Positions 17,560-25,745 of a stretch of 64,000 nt of DNA are shown one piece after another. Source of the DNA: an uncultured Planctomycetota bacterium (GTDB lineage: Bacteria; Planctomycetota; Planctomycetia; Gemmatales; HRBIN36); assembly GCA_937944855.1 (NCBI GenBank), contig CALFAY010000013.1:80412-144411 (forward strand). The letters run 5' to 3'. The translations under genes and the position numbers were made by a program. Below the pieces are notes generated by a model. That model had not been told where the DNA came from, did not search any database, and saw only the letters and a list, made by a program, of their open reading frames with translations. Position 1 is the first letter of the stretch, and each line of letters starts with the position of its first letter.

Positions 17560-18510
17560 TCATGGAACCATCTTGCCTTCGGTGAAGTTGGTGATGTTGT
17601 CGTAGTCGTCCTGGACGCGGTCGGGGCTGCTTGGATTGCCGGGTCGGCCGACGTCGGCGAAAGGCAGGACTGCGGGCACGTTCAACTGCCACTGACTGTT
17701 CTGCGGGTTGGACGGGTCATATTGCCCGCCGATGCCGAAGAGCCGATCCCGACCCGCGGAGATCAACTGGAACTTGTCAGCCCGATGGTACTTGATGACC
17801 AGATTCGGACCCGTGCCTGTGGCGGTGGTGAAATACGGGACGAAATGGTTTCCAACTAAGCTCGGACAATCGTTGCTGTAGTTGTTGAAACTGGTGTCGC
17901 GGGCCAGGAAGTAGGCGTAGGGCGTGCCATACGGATCGGCATAGCCGCCCCACAGATGCTTGGCGGGGTTCCAGCCCACCAGTTTGCCGACGTTGAATTC
18001 GTAGAACGGACCGAGGCGGGTCGCGTTTCCGGTCGGAGCACGGGTCGGATTGGTCTTGTCCGTGTGCCAGCCGCCGGGCACCCGGTTGAGACCGGCATAG
18101 GGCGGTCCCCCGAGGAACAGGACCAGGGCCTCGTGGCCTTCGAGAAGGTACGGCCCGTCGAGCTGGCCATTGCCATTCCAGTCGTGGCCTGACGTCAAAT
18201 CGATTCCTGGAAACATCCGTTCCAGGTAGCTGGCCGAGTAGGCCTGTGCCGCATCGCTGCGGTCGTAAGCCCCGTTCTCGATGAGGATGATGGCGCTGGG
18301 CGGATACAGGCCGAACTCGAGCCGGAAGGCTTCCAGGGCCTGAGACAGTTGGCCGATCTCGGAGACGGTGCGCACCTCGTCGGTGTAGATGAGCACCTTG
18401 GTGACGGCGGACAGGAGCATCCCCGCCAGCAGCACCACGATGAGAATGACGACCATCAATTCCAGCAGGGTGAAGGCCGGCCTGGGCCGTCGGGATGATG
18501 ACAGACGCAT
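17560..18510 (-). CDS. Prepilin-like protein (GspG-like, possible major pseudopilin)
   Basis: A 316-aa protein with the prepilin signal MRLSSSRRPRPA-FTLLELMVVILIVVLLAGMLL (Ala -1, Glu +5), preceded by a full AGGAGG site at ideal spacing. Directly after the helix, RTVSEIGQLSQALEAFRLEFGLYPP strongly resembles the GspG segment (IxQLxxALxxYxxDxGxYP), so it is the best candidate for the major pseudopilin, although it is twice the normal GspG length (about 140 aa). It is the first prepilin gene, 60 bases after gspF. The strong ribosome-binding site fits a highly translated subunit. Confidence 0.82.
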   Translation of the reverse strand: MRLSSSRRPRPAFTLLELMVVILIVVLLAGMLLSAVTKVLIYTDEVRTVSEIGQLSQALEAFRLEFGLYPPSAIILIENGAYDRSDAAQAYSASYLERMFPGIDLTSGHDWNGNGQLDGPYLLEGHEALVLFLGGPPYAGLNRVPGGWHTDKTNPTRAPTGNATRLGPFYEFNVGKLVGWNPAKHLWGGYADPYGTPYAYFLARDTSFNNYSNDCPSLVGNHFVPYFTTATGTGPNLVIKYHRADKFQLISAGRDRLFGIGGQYDPSNPQNSQWQLNVPAVLPFADVGRPGNPSSPDRVQDDYDNITNFTEGKMVP

Positions 18511-18570
18511 GAAGACCTCCTCGCTTGCAGCATGGCCGCGCCCTGCGACGCGGCGGCCCGGATGATTCCG

Positions 18571-19824
18571 CTATTTGGCTCCGCCGGAGAGCTTCTCCAG
18601 AATGGCCAGCATCGGGTAGAACAAGGCGATGACGATGAAGCCGACCGCCCCGCCCAAAAACACGATCATGATCGGTTCCAACAGGCTGACCAGGCTTTCA
18701 ACCAGCACGTCCACCTCTTCCTCATAGACCTCGGCGATCTTGTAGAGCATGCGGTCGAGATCGCCGGTCTCCTCGCCGACGTCCACCATGTTGACGACCA
18801 TGTCATCCACGAGTCGGCTTTCTTTAAGCGGGACGGCGATGGTCTCGCCTTCGCGGATCGACTCCCAGACCCGCTGATACATGGCCTCGTACACGGCGTT
18901 GTTGCACGTTTCCTTGGTGATGCTGAGGGCTTCGAGGATGGGCACGCCGGAACTGACCAGCGTCCCCAGCGTCCGCGTGGTTCGGGCAATGATGGTCTTG
19001 GAAATAATCAGGCCGATGATGGGAATGTGGAGCTTAACCCAGTCCACAATGTAGCGGCCGATGCGGTGCAGTTTAATCAGCTTGATGAACAGCCAGAAGG
19101 CGAGCACGACCAGCGGCGCGACCCAGAAGTACGCCTTGGCGAAGTCGGAGACATCGAGCAGGACCTGGGTGATGGTCGGCAGCTTCATGTCGAAGTCTTT
19201 GAAGATCTGTTTGAACTTCGGGATGATGTAGATGAGGATGAAACTGAGGATGCCGATGGCCACCAGGATGACGACCACGGGATAGACCATCGCGCCGATG
19301 ATCTTGCGCTTGAGGCTCTGGGCCTTTTCCTTGAAGTCGGCCAGGCGCTGGAGGATGACTTCCAGGGCGCCACCGGCCTCGCCGGCGCGGACCATGTTGA
19401 CGTAGAGGCGGTCGAAGCACTTGGGATGCTTGGCGAAGGCCTCGCTCAAGGTGGCCCCGGACTCGACGTCGTCCACCACGTCGATGAGGGCGTTTTTGAG
19501 CACGCCGGGCTTCATCTGGCCTTCGAGGATCTTCAGACTGCGGAGCACGGGCAGACCGGCGTCCTGAAGCGTGGAGAACTGCCGGGTGAAGGTGCACAGT
19601 TGCTTGGAAGAGACGCCGCCGATGGTCCAGGTCTGGCCTTTCTTGCGGCGTTTGACGGCCTTGGCGGCCTTGCCCTTCTTGGTGCCGCCCACCTCCTGGA
19701 TGCGGGTGACGAAGTAGCCCATCTGGCGGATCTTCTGTTGGGCTTCTTCTTCGGAGGCGGCGTCGATGGAGTCTTTGACCTCCTCGCCGGTGGTGCTCAT
19801 CGCTTCGAACTTGTAGGTCGGCAT
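18571..19824 (-). CDS. Type II secretion/type IV pilus inner-membrane platform protein GspF/PilC
   Basis: A 417-aa polytopic membrane protein with two T2SSF domains (about 80-205 and 285-410): FTRQFSTLQDAGLPVLRSLKILE and the equivalent LGTLVSSGVPILEALSITKE. MPTYKFEAMSTTGEEVKDSI at the N-terminus is the usual GspF/PilC opening. The ATG at 19824 has a GGGAG site; an in-frame ATG at 19851 would overlap the upstream ATPase stop and is less likely. It lies 23 bases after the pilB-type gene, so the two are almost surely translated from one message. The protein couples the cytoplasmic ATPase to pseudopilin extraction from the membrane. Confidence 0.93.
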   Translation of the reverse strand: MPTYKFEAMSTTGEEVKDSIDAASEEEAQQKIRQMGYFVTRIQEVGGTKKGKAAKAVKRRKKGQTWTIGGVSSKQLCTFTRQFSTLQDAGLPVLRSLKILEGQMKPGVLKNALIDVVDDVESGATLSEAFAKHPKCFDRLYVNMVRAGEAGGALEVILQRLADFKEKAQSLKRKIIGAMVYPVVVILVAIGILSFILIYIIPKFKQIFKDFDMKLPTITQVLLDVSDFAKAYFWVAPLVVLAFWLFIKLIKLHRIGRYIVDWVKLHIPIIGLIISKTIIARTTRTLGTLVSSGVPILEALSITKETCNNAVYEAMYQRVWESIREGETIAVPLKESRLVDDMVVNMVDVGEETGDLDRMLYKIAEVYEEEVDVLVESLVSLLEPIMIVFLGGAVGFIVIALFYPMLAILEKLSGGAK

Positions 19825-19847
19825 GGAACGCTCCCAAACGGATCGGA

Positions 19848-21701
19848 TCAATCGTCTTCGACGACGGTTTCCCGGACGACCTCTTCGATGGTGGTAATGC
19901 CGTTGAAAATGGCCCGCAGGCCGGACTCGCGGAGGGTGGACATGCCCTTCTTGCGAGCGGCCACGCGGAGTTCGTCGGTCGAGGCGTTGTTGACGATCAT
20001 GTCGCGGATCTCGTCGTCCACGACGAGCAGTTCAAAGATGCCGGTGCGTCCGCGGTGGCCGGTGTTGTTGCAGCGGTCGCAGCCTCGGCCGTAGTAGAAC
20101 TTCTTGCCCTTGACGTCCTGCGGGCGGAGGTTGAGTTCCATGAGCAGTTCCGGGCTGGGTTCGTACTCGGTGCGGCAGTCCACGCAGATCTTGCGGACGA
20201 GCCGCTGGGCCAGCACGCCTTCGAGCGTGGCGGTGATCAGGTACGGCTCCAGGCCCATGTCCCGCAATCGGGTGATGCTCGACGGCGCGTCGTTGGTGTG
20301 CAGCGTGCTGAAGACGATGTGCCCGGTCAGCGACGCCTGCACGGCGATCTGAGCGGTTTCCAGGTCGCGGATCTCGCCGACGAGGATCTTGTCCGGGTCG
20401 TGCCGCAGGATGGCCCGCAGGCAGTTGGCGAAGGTGACGTCGATGTCCGGGTTGATCGGGATCTGCACGATGCCGTCGATGTCGTACTCGATCGGGTCTT
20501 CCGTGGTGATGATCTTCTCGCTGACGTCGTTAAGTTCGTTGAGGGCGGAGTACAGTGTCGTGGTCTTGCCCGCGCCGGTCGGCCCGGTGATGAGGAGAAT
20601 TCCGTTGGGCTTGCGAATCAATTCGCGGAAGCGGGCCAGCATGCTCGGCTCCATGCCGACCTTGTCCAGGTCGAGCTGGACGACGGTGCGGTCCAGCACG
20701 CGGATGACCACGCTCTCGCCGAACATCGTCGGCAGCACGGAGACGCGCATGTCCACCGGGTTGCCGCCGACGTTCAGTTCGATGCGGCCGTCCTGGGGCA
20801 GACGCCGCTCGGCGATGTCGAGGTTGGCCATGACCTTGATGCGGCTGGAGATGGCCATCGACAGGTGCCGTGGCGGCGGGACCATCTCGTAGAGCACGCC
20901 GTCGCAGCGGTAGCGCATCTTGTACTCATCCTCGAACGGCTCGAAGTGGATGTCGCTGGCCCGGTCCTTGATGGCCAGCAGCATCACCATGTTGAGCAGC
21001 TTGCGGACGGGAGCGGAGTCTTGGAGTTCCTGGAGGCTTTCCAGGTCGATGCTGGTTTCCTTCTCCAGGCGGCCGAGGTTCGGGTCTTCTTCGAGCTTCT
21101 GGATGATCTCGACAATGCTTTCTTCCTTGCCAGCGTAGAAGCGCGGGATGGCCTCCGTGACGGCCTTGAGGGAAGCGACGACAGCCCGCACTTCCTTGAC
21201 GCCGATGAGATTGCGGAGGTCGTCGAGGGCCAGCAGGTTGCTCGGGTCGGCCATGGCGACGGTCAGGACGTTGTCCTTGACCGACAGGGGCACGATCTTG
21301 TACACGCTGGCCATCGCCTCGGGGACCAGGGCCAGGGCTTCCGCCTGCGGCTTGACCTCGTTGAGGTTGACCAGCTTCAGACCATACTGCTCCGCCAGGG
21401 CCTGGAGCAGTTGATCTTCGGTGATCAGTCCGCGGGCCATGGCCACCTGGCCGAACAGTTGGCCCGTTTCCCGCGATTCCTGAAGGATGTCCCACAGCTG
21501 GTCCTCGTCGATGAAGCCGAGGTCCACCATGACCTGCCCGAGCTTCTTCGTGGCTCCGCCGCGAAGCGATTCCATCGCGTCGGTGCGGCCAGCCACCCGC
21601 TTGGGCGCCGGTTTGATGGTCTTGGCGGGGGCAGGCTTGGCTGCTCCAGCCGCGGGCTTGGCTGCGGGCTTTTTGTCGCCGTTACGAGGTGGTGGAGGCA
21701 T
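19848..21701 (-). CDS. PilB/GspE-family assembly ATPase (copy 1)
   Basis: A 617-aa AAA+ secretion ATPase. A 40-residue Ala/Lys/Pro-rich linker opens the protein, followed by an MshEN domain (about 45-150; LGQVMVDLGFIDEDQLWDIL) that in relatives can bind c-di-GMP, then the ATPase core: Walker A GPTGAGKTTTLYS, Asp box TEDPIEYD, Walker B ILVGEIRD, and HTND of the His box. A zinc-binding tetracysteine (CVDC...CDRC) lies near residue 530, as in PilB. It powers pilus or pseudopilus assembly. It is immediately upstream of gspF. It is clearly paralogous to the ATPase at 23206-24924; the latter lacks the Ala/Lys/Pro linker. Confidence 0.93.
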   Translation of the reverse strand: MPPPPRNGDKKPAAKPAAGAAKPAPAKTIKPAPKRVAGRTDAMESLRGGATKKLGQVMVDLGFIDEDQLWDILQESRETGQLFGQVAMARGLITEDQLLQALAEQYGLKLVNLNEVKPQAEALALVPEAMASVYKIVPLSVKDNVLTVAMADPSNLLALDDLRNLIGVKEVRAVVASLKAVTEAIPRFYAGKEESIVEIIQKLEEDPNLGRLEKETSIDLESLQELQDSAPVRKLLNMVMLLAIKDRASDIHFEPFEDEYKMRYRCDGVLYEMVPPPRHLSMAISSRIKVMANLDIAERRLPQDGRIELNVGGNPVDMRVSVLPTMFGESVVIRVLDRTVVQLDLDKVGMEPSMLARFRELIRKPNGILLITGPTGAGKTTTLYSALNELNDVSEKIITTEDPIEYDIDGIVQIPINPDIDVTFANCLRAILRHDPDKILVGEIRDLETAQIAVQASLTGHIVFSTLHTNDAPSSITRLRDMGLEPYLITATLEGVLAQRLVRKICVDCRTEYEPSPELLMELNLRPQDVKGKKFYYGRGCDRCNNTGHRGRTGIFELLVVDDEIRDMIVNNASTDELRVAARKKGMSTLRESGLRAIFNGITTIEEVVRETVVEDD

Positions 21702-21740
21702 GGTGCGTTCGCCTGTGTCTCAAGTCAACGAGCCGACGAC

Positions 21741-21759
21741 CCGGCAGCCTTTCTGCCGG
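21741..21759 (-). terminator. Hairpin between pilT and the first pilB copy
   Basis: A perfect 7-bp inverted repeat (CCGGCAG/CTGCCGG) with a 5-base loop, in the 132 bases between the pilT stop and the next ATPase start. No U-tract follows on the minus strand, so it is not a classical terminator; it could stabilise or process the mRNA between the two genes. Confidence 0.3.
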
Positions 21760-21833
21760 ACGTCGCAACCCGAATCTATCTGCCGAAGGAGAGGAAAAGC
21801 TGGGAGAATCGCCGAGGCGCAGCGGAGCCGGGA

Positions 21834-23030
21834 TCAGCGACGACCGAAGCGACGGGGACCTTCGTCCTCATCCTCGTCTTCGTCCTCGTACTCCTCATCG
21901 TCCTCGTCGTATTCCTCGTCTTCTTCCTCTTCCTCCTCTTCCTCTTCCAGGAGTCCGCGTTCGGCCTGGGCGATCTTGGCTGCCAGTTCGGCCGGACGGG
22001 AAGAGCGCATCAGCACCTCTTCCTTTTCCACCAGCCCTTCCTTCCAGAGCCGGAACAGGCTCTCGTCCAGAAGGAACATGCCGTGCTTGCGTCCGGTCTG
22101 GATGCTGGAGTCGATGCGGTACACCTTGTTTTCGCGGATGAGGTTCTGGATGGCCGGAGTGACCACCATCATCTCGTAGGCCGCAACCAGCCCTTCCGGC
22201 TTACGGGGCAGCAGCGCCTGGGAGAGCACCCCGATAAGAGCGGTGGATAACTGAGTGCGGATCTGATCCTGCTGCTCCTTGGGAAACACGTCCACGATGC
22301 GGTTGATGGTGCTGGCGGCACCGCTGGTGTGGAGCGTGGCAAAGACGACGTGGCCGGTCTCGGCGGCCTCCAGGGCGGCATGGATGGTTTCCAGGTCGCG
22401 CATTTCGCCGACGAGAATCACGTCGGGATCCATCCGCAGAGCGCGGCGCAGGGCCTCGGCAAAGCTGGGCACGTCCACACCGATTTCCCGCTGATTGACC
22501 GTGCTCTTTTTGTGCGTGTGGTAATACTCGATCGGGTCTTCGATAGTGATGATGTGCTTGTCGTAGTTTTCGTTGAGCCAGTTGATCATCGAGGCCAGAC
22601 TGGTCGTCTTGCCGGAGCCGGTCGGCCCCGTGACCAGCAGCAGCCCGCGCGGCCGGGTGATGAGCCGGCGGATGGCGTCTGGCATGCGGATCTGCTCGAA
22701 GGTCAGAAACTGGCTCGGGATGCGGCGGCAGACGATGGAGACGTTGCCCTTCTGCTTGAAGATGGCGACGCGGAAGCGGCACTTGTCGCTGTAGGCGAAG
22801 CCGAAGTCCGCCCCGCCGCGTTCCTGAAGCTCCTGTTGGCAGCGGTCGGGCGTAATGCTCTTCATGAGGGCCATGGTGTCGTCGGGTTCGAGCACCTTGG
22901 CATCCAGTCGTCGGAGCCGCCCATGCAGCCGGATGACCGGCGGTTGACCGACCGAGATGTGGAGATCGCTGGCCTTGAGCGTGTAAACCGTCTCCAGCAG
23001 TTTCTCCATCAAGACCGTGCCAGCAGCCAC
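21834..23030 (-). CDS. pilT: Type IV pilus retraction ATPase PilT
   Basis: A 398-aa hexameric retraction ATPase. An N-terminal PAS-like region (MEKLLETVYTLKASDLHISVGQPP) is followed by Walker A GPTGSGKTTSLAS, the Asp box IEDPIEY, Walker B VILVGEMRDLET, a His box (TLHTSGAASTINR) and the retraction signature AIQNLIRENK, close to the AIRNLIRE of PilT. The GTG start is preceded by AAAGGGAG at good spacing. The last 40 residues are an acidic run (about 28 Glu/Asp) ending GPRRFGRR, absent from typical PilT (about 345 aa). It has its own promoter upstream. Its presence argues that at least part of this locus is a retractile pilus, not only a T2SS. Confidence 0.93.
   Translation of the reverse strand: MAAGTVLMEKLLETVYTLKASDLHISVGQPPVIRLHGRLRRLDAKVLEPDDTMALMKSITPDRCQQELQERGGADFGFAYSDKCRFRVAIFKQKGNVSIVCRRIPSQFLTFEQIRMPDAIRRLITRPRGLLLVTGPTGSGKTTSLASMINWLNENYDKHIITIEDPIEYYHTHKKSTVNQREIGVDVPSFAEALRRALRMDPDVILVGEMRDLETIHAALEAAETGHVVFATLHTSGAASTINRIVDVFPKEQQDQIRTQLSTALIGVLSQALLPRKPEGLVAAYEMMVVTPAIQNLIRENKVYRIDSSIQTGRKHGMFLLDESLFRLWKEGLVEKEEVLMRSSRPAELAAKIAQAERGLLEEEEEEEEEDEEYDEDDEEYEDEDEDEDEGPRRFGRR
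21861..21949 (-). repeat. Simple-sequence tract coding the acidic tail of PilT
   Basis: A low-complexity stretch of GAG/GAC/GAA codons (seen on the plus strand as repeated tcctcgtc/tcttcc) that encodes the Glu/Asp-rich tail. Such tracts are prone to slippage, so the tail length may vary between strains. Confidence 0.75.
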
Positions 23031-23135
23031 AGTCGCTCCCTTTCCACTTTGCTCCTGGAATCGACGGCTCGAGGTCTGTCAGAAATCCAGGTGTCCGCGC
23101 GCACGTCCTGCTCTGGACGTACCTTGGACAAAGCC

Positions 23136-23164
23136 ATTATCCCCAGTCCCAGTGACCAATTCAA
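23136..23164 (-). promoter_or_regulatory. Sigma70-type promoter for pilT
   Basis: On the minus strand, TTGAAT (23164-23159), a 17-base spacer, then GATAAT (23141-23136, 5 of 6). Transcription would begin near 23129, leaving about a 100-base leader before the GTG at 23030. It sits within the 175-base gap after the upstream ATPase gene, so pilT and the genes downstream can be transcribed separately from it. Confidence 0.55.
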
Positions 23165-23205
23165 CCTTCCATGAGAAAAATGGTAGCTCATTCTCCGATT
23201 TCAGG

Positions 23206-24924
23206 TCACACCAGAGCGCTCTCGTGGTGGCAGGTGGACAGGACTTCTTCCAGCGTCGTGATGCCCCGCAACGCCTTGTTGACGCCGTCTTCCAGCAGCG
23301 TCCTCATGCCGAGCAGCCGAGCCTGGCGGCGAATGGCCTGGGTCGGCTCCCGCCGGAAGGTCATCTCGCGGATCGTGGAGTTCATCTTCATCATCTCAAA
23401 GATGCCCGTCCGTCCGCGATAACCTGTATGGTGGCAATGACTACAGCCACGGCCACGCATGAAGGTAGCGTTGGCCAGGCGATCCGGGGTCAGACCGGCG
23501 GCGCGGATCTCCGCCATGCTCGGCTGGTCCGGCTCCTTGCACTTCGGACAGACGATGCGGACCAGTCGCTGGGCCATGATGGCGATCAAGCTCGAAGCCA
23601 CCAGGAACGGCTGAATGCCGATGTCGATCAGACGGGTGATCGCGCTTGGCGCATCGTTCGTGTGTAGCGTACTGAAAACCAAGTGTCCTGTCAAAGAAGC
23701 CTGGATAGCGATCTCCGCCGTCTCGCAGTCGCGGATTTCGCCCACCAGAATGATGTTCGGCGCCTGCCGAAGCATGGCTCGGATGATCCGGGCGAAGTCC
23801 AGTCCGATGCTGTGTTTGACCTCGACTTGATTCACACCCGGGAGGTAATACTCGACCGGATCCTCGGCCGTGATGATCTTGCGGTCAGGCCGGTTCAACT
23901 CGTTTAAGGCCGCATACAAAGTTGTGGTCTTGCCTGAACCCGTCGGTCCCGTCACTAGGAAGATGCCGTTGGGCCGTTTAATGATCTGCTGGAAGCGTTG
24001 ATAGTCGTCGTCCGCAAAGCCCAGGTCACGGATGTTCACCTGGATGCTGCTACGGTCGAGGATGCGCATGCAACACGCCTGACCATGGTTGGTCGGGAGG
24101 ATGCTGACCCGCAGGTCGAAGTGCCGACCGTTGACGACCATTTTGATGCGTCCGTCCTGAGGACGCCTCTTTTCGGCAATATCAATGTTGCCCATGATCT
24201 TGATGCGGGACAGGATCGCCGGCAGCAGGCGCTTGGGCGGGCTGTCGCGTTCCACCAACACGCCGTCGATGCGGTAGCGGACGCGGATGCGGTCGGCGAA
24301 CGGCTCAATGTGGATGTCGCTGGCCCGCAGGCTGATCGCTTCCTGGATGATGAGGTTGACCAGCTTCACGACCGGAGCGTCGCTGTCATCCATCTCGGCC
24401 ATGCGCTGGGCCGATTCGGTCTCGGTCGTGTCGATGGCCGTGTCCGTGAACTCCTGAAGCATCGAGTCCACCGACTCGGTTTCGCTCTGGCCGTAATAGC
24501 GGTTGATCGCTTCGATGATCTGCTCGCGGGGAGCGAGGACAGGCTGAATGTCCTTATTGAGGATGAACTGGAGTTTTTGAATGGTGTCCAGGTCCATTGG
24601 GTCGCTCATGATGATCTTGAGCGTGCCGTTGTCCTGGGCCAATGGCAGGATGACGTTTTCGCGGGCCACCGACTCGGGAACCAGTTCCACGACCGCCGCC
24701 GGGATGGTCATTTCCGTGAGGTCCACGAACTGGAGGTTGTGGAACTCCGCGATGGCAGTCATGACATCCTGGGCAGAGCAATAGCCGAGTTTGACCAAGG
24801 CATCGGCAAGTTTCGCGCCGGTGGATTTCTGAACGGCGGTGGCTTCCTGGAGTTGGTCCCGACTGATGACGCCCTTCTTAATAAGGATGTCGGTGAAGTC
24901 GCCTCGACCTTTGCCCATGCTCAT
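23206..24924 (-). CDS. PilB/GspE-family assembly ATPase (copy 2)
   Basis: A 572-aa secretion ATPase with an N-terminal MshEN domain (DFTDILIKKGVISRDQLQEA), Walker A GPTGSGKTTTLYAALNELN, Asp box AEDPVEYYLPGVNQVEVKH, Walker B IILVGEIRDCET, His-box STLHTNDAPSAITRL and a zinc tetracysteine (CPKC...CSHC). The ATG at 24924 is selected because GGGAGA lies 8 bases upstream; a second ATG at 24918 and an in-frame ATG at 24975 are alternatives. It is the first gene of the locus, divergent from sixA. Having two assembly ATPases but one platform gene suggests either two machines (T2SS plus T4P) or alternative motors for one. Confidence 0.93.
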   Translation of the reverse strand: MSMGKGRGDFTDILIKKGVISRDQLQEATAVQKSTGAKLADALVKLGYCSAQDVMTAIAEFHNLQFVDLTEMTIPAAVVELVPESVARENVILPLAQDNGTLKIIMSDPMDLDTIQKLQFILNKDIQPVLAPREQIIEAINRYYGQSETESVDSMLQEFTDTAIDTTETESAQRMAEMDDSDAPVVKLVNLIIQEAISLRASDIHIEPFADRIRVRYRIDGVLVERDSPPKRLLPAILSRIKIMGNIDIAEKRRPQDGRIKMVVNGRHFDLRVSILPTNHGQACCMRILDRSSIQVNIRDLGFADDDYQRFQQIIKRPNGIFLVTGPTGSGKTTTLYAALNELNRPDRKIITAEDPVEYYLPGVNQVEVKHSIGLDFARIIRAMLRQAPNIILVGEIRDCETAEIAIQASLTGHLVFSTLHTNDAPSAITRLIDIGIQPFLVASSLIAIMAQRLVRIVCPKCKEPDQPSMAEIRAAGLTPDRLANATFMRGRGCSHCHHTGYRGRTGIFEMMKMNSTIREMTFRREPTQAIRRQARLLGMRTLLEDGVNKALRGITTLEEVLSTCHHESALV

Positions 24925-25141
24925 GATTGTGATCTCCCGAAGACTCGGCCGGAACAGCCCAAGCGCGGCCCACACTGGGACCGAGCCGTCGTGGCGGCAT
25001 CCCTGGCGATGCGATCCGAAGCTGAAGCGCCAACGGCCCCCCGGCCGCGGGTTGCCGCCTTTTTCCTGTGACTGGTAGCATCTTCAGGCTACATTAGGTC
25101 GAAGCGGGGTTCAAGAGAAAACCTTTCCAGATGGTGCAACC

Positions 25142-25639
25142 ATGCAGATTTACCTCATTCGCCATGCCGACGCGGAACCCCTGGGAGCGGGCGGCGCGGA
25201 CAACGACGAAGAGCGAGCGTTGACCGGCAAGGGCCTGGGGCAGACCGAGGAGTTGGCCCGCTTCTTCAAGCGGCTCGGCGTCGATCCCGGTGCGGTCCTG
25301 ACCAGTCCGCTGGTGCGGTCGCGGCAAACGGCAGAACGGCTTTTGGAGAAAATGGGACTGGGCGAAGGCAAGTGCGAACTGATCCTCGAAGATGAGCTGG
25401 CTCCCGGAGGCTCATGCAAAGGTCTGGCCAAGCGGTTGTCCAAGCTCAGCAGCCCGGTCGTGTTTCTGGTCGGGCATGAACCGGACCTGGGCCGATTCAC
25501 GGCTTGGCTGATTGGCAGCAAGCGCGCTCAGGTCGAGCTGGCCAAGGCCGGTGTCGCTTACGTTGACGCCAACGCTCCGCTTGGAAAAGCTTGTGGCTCG
25601 CTGGTCTGGCTGGTGACGCCCACTCTGCTGGTCCGGTGA
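25142..25639 (+). CDS. sixA: SixA-type phosphohistidine phosphatase
   Basis: A 165-aa member of the histidine phosphatase superfamily. LIRHADAEP at the N-terminus contains the catalytic RH(G/A) motif, and VFLVGHEPDLGRF near residue 105 gives the second essential His. ALTGKGLGQTEELARFF and VLTSPLVRSRQTAERL are typical SixA segments. Such enzymes remove phosphate from phosphohistidine in phosphorelay or PTS proteins. No partner histidine kinase or Hpt protein is nearby, so its substrate here is unknown. The length matches the family (about 160 aa). No strong Shine-Dalgarno sequence precedes the ATG. It is divergent from the pilus locus. Confidence 0.85.
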   Translation: MQIYLIRHADAEPLGAGGADNDEERALTGKGLGQTEELARFFKRLGVDPGAVLTSPLVRSRQTAERLLEKMGLGEGKCELILEDELAPGGSCKGLAKRLSKLSSPVVFLVGHEPDLGRFTAWLIGSKRAQVELAKAGVAYVDANAPLGKACGSLVWLVTPTLLVR

Positions 25640-25648
25640 GGATTGGTC

Positions 25649-25676
25649 TTGCCTGCCGGTTCACAAAGGATATAGT
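25649..25676 (+). promoter_or_regulatory. Possible promoter for rsmH
   Basis: TTGCCT (25649-25654, 4 of 6), a 16-base spacer, then TATAGT (25671-25676, 5 of 6), ten bases after the sixA stop. The predicted start point near 25683 leaves almost no leader for a start codon at 25692, which is one reason to prefer the later GTG codons of rsmH. Confidence 0.4.
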
Positions 25677-25745
25677 CGGCCCCGCCAATGGGTGCGTCGG
25701 CAGCCGGCTTGCACGGCAAGCCGCCGACGTGCCGCGACCTTCGAC

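Noticed and set aside
20055..22250. Long open frame antisense across both the PilB-like ATPase and pilT
   Set aside because: The frame runs over two clearly conserved ATPase genes and an intergenic region; its product has no recognisable motif. It is a by-product of codon bias.
25090..25095. TACATT as the -10 box of sixA
   Set aside because: The hexamer is like that of the kinase promoter, but no acceptable -35 box is found at 16-18 bases.
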